Assembly (NCBI GenBank): GCA_016206275.1
Contig: JACQRY010000223.1
Coordinates: 1 to 10,036 of the forward strand
Source: Nitrososphaerota archaeon
Lineage (GTDB): Archaea > Thermoproteota > Nitrososphaeria > Nitrososphaerales > JACQRY01
Length of the DNA: 10,036 nt
Reading direction: 5' to 3'
The translations under genes and the position numbers were made by a program. Positions 1 through 6,298 of the stretch are shown here, one piece after another (position 1 is the stretch's first letter; every line of letters starts with the position of its first letter). Under the pieces are notes generated by a model that was not told the DNA's origin, searched no databases, and saw only the letters and a program-made list of their open reading frames with translations.

Positions 1-36
1 ATAAGTCTTAAATATTGTTCTGAAAAAGATATGTAT

Positions 37-44
37 GTATATAG
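37..44 (+). promoter_or_regulatory. TATA-like box for the NYN gene
   Basis: GTATATAG lies about 55 bp before the ATG at 95. The usual archaeal spacing of 25-27 bp from the TATA centre to the transcription start would put the start near 66 and leave a leader of about 28 nt. No clear Shine-Dalgarno is visible in that leader. This is inferred from sequence pattern alone. Confidence 0.4.
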
Positions 45-94
45 TCGCTGTCGTTCAGTTGGACGGCAGAAGATATTCATGATGTTGATATTAT

Positions 95-640
95 ATGGAT
101 AAGGTTGCCATACTTATCGATGGGGGATATCTTGCCGCGATCCTCCGCGATCGCTTTGGCGAGCCTCGTATAGACTTTTTGGCGCTGTCGAACAAACTCT
201 CGGAAGGATATGAACGGTTCAGAACATATTACTATAACTGTATGCCGTGGCAAAGCAGTCCGCCTACTGAACCAGAGCGATTACGATACTCAAACATGAA
301 TAAATTTATCGTAGCATTGAAGAAGAGTCCGAGGTTTGAAGTTAGGCTAGGGAAACTCAGAAAATCGAATACCGGCGAACTTCAACAAAAGAGAGTCGAC
401 ATTCTCATGGCGGTGGATCTCGTCCGAATGAGCTGGCAACGCCAGATTAACAAAGCAGTATTGATCACTGGAGACAGCGACTTCGTACCAGCAGTCGAAA
501 ACGCGAAAGATGCTGGTGTCATTACCCACCTGTACTATGCACCCGGAACATTCAGCGATGAGCTATTTACGGTGTGTGACGAGAGAACAGAGATAACCAA
601 AGAGCTTGTCGATTCCGTCAAAAGAACTACTCCGTCCTAA
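95..640 (+). CDS. NYN-domain (LabA-like, PIN-fold) putative ribonuclease
   Basis: A 181-residue cytosolic protein made of essentially one NYN domain. The N-terminal strand carries AILIDGGYL with Asp9. The central helix carries KRVDILMAVDLV with Asp102 and Asp108. The last core motif is VLITGDSDFVPAVE with Asp127 and Asp129. These are the acidic metal-binding positions typical of PIN/NYN nucleases of the LabA/DUF88 group, so metal-dependent RNA cleavage is the family expectation; the actual substrate is unknown. The ATG at 95 is the only usable start, because a TGA lies in frame at 86-88. It appears to stand alone, with no toxin-antitoxin partner beside it and about 285 bp of non-coding DNA after it. 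The family call is firm, the function inferred. Confidence 0.85.
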   Translation: MDKVAILIDGGYLAAILRDRFGEPRIDFLALSNKLSEGYERFRTYYYNCMPWQSSPPTEPERLRYSNMNKFIVALKKSPRFEVRLGKLRKSNTGELQQKRVDILMAVDLVRMSWQRQINKAVLITGDSDFVPAVENAKDAGVITHLYYAPGTFSDELFTVCDERTEITKELVDSVKRTTPS

Positions 641-683
641 GACTGCACCTTATATAACACTTAGAATACTGCTCAATCAGCCC

Positions 684-704
684 ATAGTAAACTCTGTTTA
701 CTAT
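684..704. repeat. Perfect hairpin 1 of a tandem pair
   Basis: ATAGTAAAC (684-692) and GTTTACTAT (696-704) form a perfect 9-bp inverted repeat around a 3-nt TCT. It sits 44 bp after the NYN stop and 5 bp before a second perfect hairpin. It could be an RNA terminator structure or an operator dyad. No T-run follows, so an ordinary intrinsic terminator is not clearly supported. Confidence 0.6.
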
Positions 705-709
705 CATGG

Positions 710-731
710 TCTAAACCCGTTCAGGTTTAGA
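710..731. repeat. Perfect hairpin 2 of a tandem pair
   Basis: TCTAAACC (710-717) and GGTTTAGA (724-731) form a perfect 8-bp inverted repeat with a 6-nt loop. The stem resembles that of the hairpin just before it (both have a TAAAC/GTTTA core). The same TCTAAACC octamer recurs at 3763-3770, again as one arm of an inverted repeat. The rest of the 641-925 gap shows no convincing ORF; it ends in the asparaginase promoter region. Confidence 0.6.
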
Positions 732-893
732 TACTACCGGCCCCACCACCTATTGTCTCAATCATCAGGAACGCTCATTAGATTTATACCCTTTTAGAGA
801 ACAAATCCCCCCCGGTCCATTTCCGACCGCCCTTGTAGATACTGTCAGCGATATGTCAAAAATAGATTGTATCCGGCTTAATATCAGGGGAGG

Positions 894-900
894 TTTATTA
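894..900 (+). promoter_or_regulatory. TATA-like box for the asparaginase gene
   Basis: TTTATTA is centred 29 bp before the TTG start at 926, which would give a leaderless or nearly leaderless transcript. That fits the absence of a Shine-Dalgarno before the TTG. A second candidate, CTTAATAT at 877-884, would give a leader of about 18 nt. Confidence 0.45.
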
Positions 901-925
901 ACTCAAAAGCGTCAAGCAGCTCTCG

Positions 926-1822
926 TTGACGGCCAAAAGAATCATAATTGTTCACGGCGGCGCATGGAACATTCCTAACAGTCTGATCGACCTGCATAAG
1001 GCCGCAGTGGCTGAGTCAGCATCTATAGGGATGAAGATGTTGACGAATGGAGGTTCATCGATAGACGCGGTTGAATCTGCAGTTAGGTCGATGGAGGATA
1101 AAGTCTTCTTTAATGCCGGGAAAGGCGCTGCAAGGAACAGTGAAGGCGAGTTGGAGCTTGATGCTATGATTATGGATGGAGCCACTCTGAAAGCTGGAGG
1201 AGTGGCAGCTGTGAAAAACATCTTTCACCCGATCACCTTGGCCAGAAGGGTGATGGAGCTTACCGATCATGTTTTGATTGTAGGTGACGGCGCAAGAAAG
1301 TTTGCGCGGAAGTGCGGCATAGTTGAGCAAAGAATCGAGGATCTGCTGAGCAGAGATGAGGCTAAACTCTACGATGAACTCAACAGCAAGCCTGCAACAG
1401 TGAAGAAGCTCTTCGCTGGCGACACGGTCGGAGCCGTAGCAATAGATGTTGACGGAAACATCACTGCAGGGACGTCAACCGGTGGCCTATCTGGGAAATT
1501 ACCCGGGCGAGTAGGGGACACTCCTCTGCCAGGCTGCGGCGCATACGCGGATAACCAATCTGGAGGAGTCTCGGCCACGGGCTGGGGTGAAGCCATCACA
1601 AGGGTGGTGTTGTCAAAACATGCCTGCGATCTTATGGTCAAAGGTGTCTCCTCACAAGAAGCCTGTGAAGCGGCTGTGGGCATGCTTGCCCAGAAGGTTA
1701 AGGGGTGGGGCGGTCTAATCGGGATAGACGCGAAAGGCGGGTTAGGTGTAGCATATAATACTGGAAGAATGGCCCGAGCATTTCTCACAGAAGAAATGAA
1801 TACACCTAAGCCCTCGGTTTGA
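926..1822 (+). CDS. iaaA: Isoaspartyl peptidase / plant-type L-asparaginase (Ntn hydrolase)
   Basis: A 298-residue precursor of the threonine-type beta-aspartyl peptidase family. It hydrolyses L-asparagine and/or isoaspartyl dipeptides in the cytosol after self-cleavage. Cleavage is expected before Thr167 in GDTVGA, giving alpha and beta subunits. Other expected pieces are present: HGG at 10-12, FNAGKG at 62-67, Thr185 in TSTGG, Arg195 and Asp198 in GRVGD (substrate carboxylate and amine binding in the family), and Thr218-Gly219 in SATGWGE (oxyanion hole). Length matches full-length homologues. The start is TTG: no ATG or GTG exists between the in-frame TAA at 899-901 and the HGG motif. Alba follows after a short gap. 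Identification is firm; preference for asparagine versus isoaspartyl peptides cannot be read from sequence. Confidence 0.95.
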   Translation: MTAKRIIIVHGGAWNIPNSLIDLHKAAVAESASIGMKMLTNGGSSIDAVESAVRSMEDKVFFNAGKGAARNSEGELELDAMIMDGATLKAGGVAAVKNIFHPITLARRVMELTDHVLIVGDGARKFARKCGIVEQRIEDLLSRDEAKLYDELNSKPATVKKLFAGDTVGAVAIDVDGNITAGTSTGGLSGKLPGRVGDTPLPGCGAYADNQSGGVSATGWGEAITRVVLSKHACDLMVKGVSSQEACEAAVGMLAQKVKGWGGLIGIDAKGGLGVAYNTGRMARAFLTEEMNTPKPSV

Positions 1823-1846
1823 GACAAGAGCCGCCAAAAGGGTAAC

Positions 1847-1854
1847 ATTCTTAA
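1847..1854 (+). promoter_or_regulatory. Weak TATA-like box for alba
   Basis: ATTCTTAA would place transcription start near 1877-1880, about 10 nt before the ATG at 1889 and after the alternative GTG at 1859. This supports the ATG as the true alba start, but the box is a poor match and read-through from the asparaginase gene is equally possible. Confidence 0.25.
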
Positions 1855-1888
1855 CAGAGTGTCAACCGCAAGGCATGTCGAACACAAC

Positions 1889-2257
1889 ATGTCAGCACCG
1901 GAATCGGGAAGTCGAAACGCCAAATCGGAAACAAAGCCTGCCATTGCAAGCAGTCCAGCTCCTCCAGCACCGAGACCACCACGGACAAGCCCGTCAAACC
2001 ATGTCTACATAGGTAAGAAACCAGTCATGAGCTACGCTATGTCAGCCCTGATCCAACTTTCTCAGAGCACCGAAATAATTCTAAAGGCCAGAGGCATGGT
2101 GATCTCCAGAGCCGTCGATGTTGCGGAGATAGTTACCAAGAGACTTGGAAACAACGCTTTCTCAGTAAAGGACATCAAGATAGGCACAGAAAGAGTTGGA
2201 GAAGGCGAAGAATCGAGAAACGTTTCCACCATCGAAATATCCATCGGACCAAAGTAA
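1889..2257 (+). CDS. albA: Alba DNA/RNA-binding chromatin protein with N-terminal tail
   Basis: A 122-residue protein from the ATG at 1889. An in-frame GTG at 1859 would add ten residues. Residues from about 37 to the end are a complete Alba domain: the HVYIGKKPVMSYAMSAL motif holds the Lys43-Lys44 pair, equivalent to the DNA-binding and acetylation-regulated lysine region of Sulfolobus Alba. VISRAVDVAEIVTKRL and the C-terminal strands follow as expected. Alba forms dimers that coat DNA and also bind RNA. The first 36 or so residues are unusual: rich in Ala, Pro, Ser and Arg/Lys, predicted disordered, whereas classical Alba proteins are about 90-100 residues with little ahead of the first strand. 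Chromatin role is family knowledge; the role of the tail is unknown. Confidence 0.95.
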   Translation: MSAPESGSRNAKSETKPAIASSPAPPAPRPPRTSPSNHVYIGKKPVMSYAMSALIQLSQSTEIILKARGMVISRAVDVAEIVTKRLGNNAFSVKDIKIGTERVGEGEESRNVSTIEISIGPK

Positions 2258-2265
2258 TCAAGCGC

Positions 2266-2300
2266 CTCACAGCCTAGAAGCTTCGAAACTAAACTGTGAG
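2266..2300. terminator. Hairpin after alba, possible terminator
   Basis: CTCACAG (2266-2272) pairs with CTGTGAG (2294-2300) around a 21-nt loop that itself contains the palindrome GAAGCTTC. The structure begins 9 bp after the alba stop codon. No strong T-run follows, so a terminator role is only suggested by position. Confidence 0.35.
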
Positions 2301-2312
2301 AGCTGAACGGCA

Positions 2313-2369
2313 AACCAATTATAGATCAATAGAAAACCATGGTTTCACACAATAGAATATTGGTTGATC
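2313..2369. promoter_or_regulatory. Nested dyads upstream of the decarboxylase gene, candidate operator
   Basis: A 12-bp perfect palindrome AAACCATGGTTT (2334-2345) is flanked by AACCAAT (2313-2319) and its complement ATTGGTT (2359-2365), and by GATCAA (2324-2329) with TTGATC (2364-2369). The shared ACCA/TGGT core occurs four times. The cluster sits just upstream of the TATA-like boxes at 2383 and 2409, as expected for a regulator-binding region. It is inferred from symmetry only. Confidence 0.4.
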
Positions 2370-2382
2370 GGCTCTTCTCATG

Positions 2383-2416
2383 TTTTTATGCATCAAACAA
2401 GGATAATGTTTTTAAG
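2383..2416 (+). promoter_or_regulatory. Two TATA-like boxes for the decarboxylase gene
   Basis: TTTTTATG (2383-2390) and TTTTTAAG (2409-2416) are both plausible archaeal TATA boxes. They predict transcription starts near 2413 and 2438. Both lie after the possible upstream starts TTG 2364 and ATG 2406, so the ATG at 2448 would be the first start codon in either message. Confidence 0.4.
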
Positions 2417-2447
2417 CAGTGATTGCGGAGCCTTGTCCCAAACAAAA

Positions 2448-3767
2448 ATGGCGCAAGTAGGTCGCGAGGCCTTCGAGCAAACGACGGTTTCACAGCTTCC
2501 CTTCTCCGAACTCGAGCTCTCGAAACTAGCTGAGGAATTCGGCACACCTCTCTATATCATCGACGAACGCACCCTTAGAACCAAAGTCCACAAGCTCAAG
2601 CAGGGATACTCCGGGTACAAAGGTCCAGTAAAAATTGCTTATTCGATAAAAACAAACTTCACTCCAGCTGTTCTCAAGACATTCATGTCAGAGAACACCC
2701 TGTTTGACCTGACATCAACAGGTGAGCTGTACTTCTACCTACGCTGCGGTGGAAAACCTGAAAACGTGATTTACACAAGCGTCACTGAAACCTGGGAGGA
2801 ATTTTCTGAAGTCCTCAGATCGGGAATACGCTTGATCGTAGTCGGATCATCCAACGGCTTAAGCAACCTCATGGGAATCGCGGAGAAGGAAGGCTACAAC
2901 CCGAAGATCATGATCCGCGTCGACCCTGAGGTCGGCGTCAAAGCTGAGGTCAGAGCATCGCGGCGGAACGGCAGATTCGGTGTGCCCCTAAGTAACAATG
3001 CAGGTAGTCTTGACTGTGCAGCCGGCTTACTACGAAGAATCATGGCGTCTCACCTAGAATTTGAAGGCTTCCACTTCCACCTAGGTTCACAGATCAGCGA
3101 TCCTGCTTGCTTTCTTAACGCACTTGAAAAGCTAGAGCATTTCATTGCCAAGATGCGCAGAGAATTCCCCCACCTGCCAGTAAACATTGTTGACATCGGT
3201 GGAGGCACGCCGGTCAACTATGGAATTAGGGTGCCGACTCCTTTGGAGATTGGCAGTATGTTAGAGCCGCGGTTGAACGCGTTAGCGGCCACTTTGGGGA
3301 GTGAGTTCACCTTAATCGTTGAAAGCGGGCGATACCTCTCAGCGGAAGCATGTGTTCTGCTTTCACGTGTATTAAACACTAAGAATTTTGGAGACCAAAA
3401 AGTCGTCTTCATAGACGCAGGCTACCATCTCTTACTAGACGCTGTTCTCCTCAGGCAAGAATATCCTCAGCTCATAATACCCAGCTGCGAAAACGAGATC
3501 AACGAGAAGATCGTCCTAGCAGGCAGACTGTGTGACACATATGATACCTATCCGCTTTCACCAGCATCCAAGGTGTCCGGTGCTGAGATAGGCAAGCTAA
3601 TGGCTATTACACACGCTGGGGCTTATTCAATAGTATTCAACATGCCCTTCCACTGTCAGACCAAGCCAGCAATTGTTATGCGCAAAGCAAATGGAAGCTA
3701 CAAATGCGTACGCCAACATCAAACCAATGAACAGCTATTCGAAGAAGAAGGCGGAAACCTAGTCTAA
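2448..3767 (+). CDS. Fold-III PLP-dependent decarboxylase, diaminopimelate/ornithine decarboxylase-like
   Basis: 439 residues from ATG 2448; an in-frame TTG at 2364 would add 28 residues unlike the family. The PLP-binding barrel shows YSIKTN with the Schiff-base Lys68, then HFHLGS (209-214) and DIGGG (phosphate-binding glycines 251-253). The C-terminal part shows ESGR (292-295) in place of the usual EPGR, a catalytic Cys362 in GRLCDTYD, and GAYS with Tyr393. The HxHxGS motif and overall order resemble LysA, which makes lysine from meso-diaminopimelate. However, the region after IDAG (residues 322-333) lacks the Arg and Tyr that LysA uses to hold substrate, and the residue after Cys362 is Asp as in ornithine decarboxylases, not the Glu of LysA's CES motif. 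No other lysine-pathway gene is nearby. Family assignment is firm; substrate is open. Confidence 0.85.
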   Translation: MAQVGREAFEQTTVSQLPFSELELSKLAEEFGTPLYIIDERTLRTKVHKLKQGYSGYKGPVKIAYSIKTNFTPAVLKTFMSENTLFDLTSTGELYFYLRCGGKPENVIYTSVTETWEEFSEVLRSGIRLIVVGSSNGLSNLMGIAEKEGYNPKIMIRVDPEVGVKAEVRASRRNGRFGVPLSNNAGSLDCAAGLLRRIMASHLEFEGFHFHLGSQISDPACFLNALEKLEHFIAKMRREFPHLPVNIVDIGGGTPVNYGIRVPTPLEIGSMLEPRLNALAATLGSEFTLIVESGRYLSAEACVLLSRVLNTKNFGDQKVVFIDAGYHLLLDAVLLRQEYPQLIIPSCENEINEKIVLAGRLCDTYDTYPLSPASKVSGAEIGKLMAITHAGAYSIVFNMPFHCQTKPAIVMRKANGSYKCVRQHQTNEQLFEEEGGNLV

Positions 3768-3802
3768 ACCTACTGCAGCCAGACTCGTTAAGCCGGTTTA
3801 GG
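3763..3802. terminator. Inverted repeat between convergent genes, possible bidirectional terminator
   Basis: TCTAAACC (3763-3770) overlaps the decarboxylase stop codon, and GGTTTAGG (3795-3802) overlaps the end of the glucosidase gene; they pair over 7 bp plus one wobble with a 24-nt loop. The two convergent genes are only 20 bp apart, so a shared termination structure is reasonable. No long T-runs are seen. Confidence 0.35.
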
Positions 3803-4993
3803 AATACGTGTATCTAACGCCAGTTGCAAAGCGGACGAAGCCTCCAAGAAGGCAGATATTCCTGTCCTAAAGGGATACCTTCCCTGTTTCTTGCCTGTTG
3901 TAGGCTCAATCCACTCGACTGCAAAGAAGGGGATGCATGCGCGGAATAGCGCTATGGCCTCATCGATAAAGCCCAAGCGGAGCTTGGCGAGAATTTCCTC
4001 AGATGTAGCCCAAGGCCAGAAACCCCCATTCTGATATGTAGCCACGTCAGTTTTGAGTGGGAATGTTTCGCTCAACGGAGGATCTACGACCGCGGGGCCC
4101 AGAGTTCTACGGGTTCTTTCTCTTAATATTCTCAAAGTGTCTATGGCAACTTTGGTATCTAGTCCTTCAACTTGGAGAACATATGCAACGTCTTGATAGA
4201 CATGGTGTCCGGACGCCCATCTTGTGATTTCACTCTTGAGCAAATGGTTCAACGCATTGATTAATTTTTCAAGATTGTTGAAAGCCGCATCAGCCTCGTT
4301 CTTTTTTCCTACTTTTTGAAGCGCATTTCCGTAACTTGCAAGGGCTTTTGCCCAAACCCCCTGTGTGTAGAGAACTCTTCCGCTGCGCATTGCGTTATCC
4401 ATCCAGTCTTCATTCGGATTCTGGGCGATGAGCATGGTTTCAGGCTCGGCTCTCCCGGAGAGATAGTTCATCGTCTTGTCGATCTTTGAGATCAATCGAT
4501 TTAGGGAACTTGGGTCAAGATTGGCAAGTAAGTCGCAGGTGGCTGAGATTAGGAGAGCGTTGGAGTCGACATCAGGCTCTGCTCCATAAATCTCTGTTTG
4601 ATGCTTAAGGACTGTTGTGGGCAGAGCTCCGTGCCACAGCCTTAAGTTTTCTGGTTCCGCTCGCTTAGCTTTGAAGCCTGTTGATGGAGAGCCTCGACCG
4701 TACGTAACCTTGGAGTTGGACTGGATTTGGTTAGACCATATTGAAGATAAACCATTGATGCACTCTTTTGAATACCCAAGTTTCGCCATAGCTCTAAGGA
4801 TGAAGGCTGCGTCTCTACACCATATTCCCACATACCCTCCGCCTGGCTCAAGACTTCGAACAGTCGCCCTTGCATAAGCGTAGATTTGAGGAAAAATTTC
4901 TTGGAGAGGATTATGCATGATCCTCCCCCATCTTCTGATGAAACTTCTACGCGCAAGTGAGCCTATTAGATATTCGTAGCTTCCCTTCAACAT
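3788..4993 (-). CDS. (alpha/alpha)6-barrel glycosidase, glucoamylase/debranching-enzyme-like
   Basis: A 401-residue protein related to GH15 glucoamylases and the C-terminal amylo-alpha-1,6-glucosidase domain of debranching enzymes; it probably releases glucose from alpha-glucans in the cytosol. Visible motifs, in order: GIWCRDAAFILRAM at 56-69, the start of the six-hairpin barrel; EPDVDSNALL at 139-148; NEDWMD at 194-199, a likely site of the acid catalyst; YQNGGFWPWAT at 320-330; and EWIEPTTGK at 360-368. There is no signal peptide. Archaeal GH15 enzymes are usually much longer, with an N-terminal beta-sandwich domain of some 200 residues or more; that domain is missing here. Met26 is a possible later start. 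It is the last gene of a three-gene operon, 18 bp after apgM. GH15, GH133 and related clans cannot be separated by eye. Confidence 0.8.
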   Translation of the reverse strand: MLKGSYEYLIGSLARRSFIRRWGRIMHNPLQEIFPQIYAYARATVRSLEPGGGYVGIWCRDAAFILRAMAKLGYSKECINGLSSIWSNQIQSNSKVTYGRGSPSTGFKAKRAEPENLRLWHGALPTTVLKHQTEIYGAEPDVDSNALLISATCDLLANLDPSSLNRLISKIDKTMNYLSGRAEPETMLIAQNPNEDWMDNAMRSGRVLYTQGVWAKALASYGNALQKVGKKNEADAAFNNLEKLINALNHLLKSEITRWASGHHVYQDVAYVLQVEGLDTKVAIDTLRILRERTRRTLGPAVVDPPLSETFPLKTDVATYQNGGFWPWATSEEILAKLRLGFIDEAIALFRACIPFFAVEWIEPTTGKKQGRYPFRTGISAFLEASSALQLALDTRIPKPA

Positions 4994-5011
4994 GGTTGAA
5001 ACCGTTGTGCC

Positions 5012-6280
5012 CTAGATCTTGTCGAGGACTGTCTTCAGCACATCGACTCCTCGCAGCAAACCTATACTGCCATCTTTCGCATTGCTTTCTGTAAATCTTT
5101 TCGTGCCGTCCCCTTTTACTCGCCCTCCGGAGACTATTAGGGGCACTGGGTCAGCGCTATGTGCCTTCAGCTGGCAGGGCGTAGCATGATCAGCTGAGAC
5201 AGCTAAGGCGAATTCGCTTGCCTGAACGTGATCTTTGATGATGCTGAAGAATTCTGAGTCTACTTCTTCGATGACTTGCTTCTTCTCTTCTGATAGCCCG
5301 TCATGACCGGGTTCATCGGGGCCCTTGATGTGAATATAGACTGCGTCGAATTCTCTAAGAAGCTTTACGGCTTGCCTTGCCTTGTATTCGTAGTCGTCAA
5401 TTTTGCCTCCGTCATGTTGGGTCATTCCTGTCAGGTTGGCAACTCCTTTTTCAACAGGCATGTCCAATAGGCATGCAAAGCTTAGATTATACTTCTTAGA
5501 GATCGGCGTTAATGTGGGATAGATATTCCCTGCGTCTCTTAATAGCACAATGTTTGCAGGCAGCTTGCCTTTTTCTCTCCTTGTCTTATTTACTTGATGC
5601 CGGTCCAAGACGCGACTAGCCTTTTCGGTAAACTCGTTCACCAATTCTGCTGATAAACGTGAAGCATCATCTTGGTCCAGCGGCGTTGACTTTTGGGGCT
5701 TGAGAATGGTGAGGCCTTCTTTGGCTACACCCATACCTCCAACGCGGGCGTAAGCTGGATCGGTATTCTCGATGTTAGCGGAAAGTCGCTTACCTTCGAC
5801 TCTTATCGTCAGCACAGCCCTATGACCCACGGTATGTTCGAATTGAATTCTATCCGCTCCGGAAAGCCTTACATGCTCACGTATCGCCTTTGCCAATGCA
5901 TCGGCGTCCTCACTGGTAAGGTCTCTGCCTGCTCTTCGGTCTCCGATAGTTCCATCTGGTCTCAGGGTAGCAAAGTTGGCCCTTAGAGCTAGATCGCCAG
6001 TCTTAAAGTCGAGACCAAGTCCAAGGGCTTCGACAACGCCTCTTCCGAAATATTCGTTACCAAAAGAGTATCCTAACATGTTGAACACGGCTATGTCTGA
6101 TTCAGGTGAAATATCCTTGCCTACGGATTGAACAATGCCGCTGATCCCCTTTGATGCCAAGTGGTCAAGTGAGGGGGTGCGAGCAGCTTCAAGTGGCGTC
6201 TTACCTGATAGTACTGGATCTGGGCGATCCCCCACACCGTCGAGCAAGACATAAAGTAACTTAGGCGTAGACGTCAACAC
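5012..6280 (-). CDS. apgM: 2,3-bisphosphoglycerate-independent phosphoglycerate mutase, archaeal type
   Basis: Interconverts 3-phosphoglycerate and 2-phosphoglycerate in lower glycolysis and gluconeogenesis; a cytosolic metalloenzyme of the alkaline phosphatase superfamily. The 422-residue length is normal. Metal and catalytic motifs are all present: VLLDGVGDRP with Asp14; PESDIAVFNMLGY with Ser61, the serine that is phosphorylated, and Asp62; HIKGPDEPGHDG with Asp322 and His326; SADHATPC with Asp364 and His365; and AHSADPVP with His374. The start is GTG at 6280, 18 bp downstream of the GH57 stop. No better upstream start exists before the GH57 reading frame. The glucosidase gene follows after another 18 bp, so all three are very likely co-transcribed. 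The M. jannaschii homologue MJ1612 sits beside similar glycosidase genes. Confidence 0.97.
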   Translation of the reverse strand: MLTSTPKLLYVLLDGVGDRPDPVLSGKTPLEAARTPSLDHLASKGISGIVQSVGKDISPESDIAVFNMLGYSFGNEYFGRGVVEALGLGLDFKTGDLALRANFATLRPDGTIGDRRAGRDLTSEDADALAKAIREHVRLSGADRIQFEHTVGHRAVLTIRVEGKRLSANIENTDPAYARVGGMGVAKEGLTILKPQKSTPLDQDDASRLSAELVNEFTEKASRVLDRHQVNKTRREKGKLPANIVLLRDAGNIYPTLTPISKKYNLSFACLLDMPVEKGVANLTGMTQHDGGKIDDYEYKARQAVKLLREFDAVYIHIKGPDEPGHDGLSEEKKQVIEEVDSEFFSIIKDHVQASEFALAVSADHATPCQLKAHSADPVPLIVSGGRVKGDGTKRFTESNAKDGSIGLLRGVDVLKTVLDKI

Positions 6281-6298
6281 CTTGACTGCAATAAGCTG

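Noticed and set aside
700..745. Possible tRNA 3' end (a GTTCA followed by CCCCACCA)
   Set aside because: The 5-bp T-stem cannot form around the GTTCA, and no acceptor or anticodon arm partner is present; the hairpin pairing is different.
606..797. 63-codon + strand ORF after the NYN gene
   Set aside because: It overlaps the NYN end out of frame, runs through both perfect hairpins and shows no domain.
1369..1944. 191-codon open frame on the - strand opposite the asparaginase gene
   Set aside because: It lies fully antisense to a gene with complete catalytic motifs and has no recognisable domain; it is a codon-bias shadow.
4617..4956. ORFs on both strands overlapping the glucosidase 5' part
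   Set aside because: They are alternative frames of the real gene; the WCRDAAF motif fixes the true frame.
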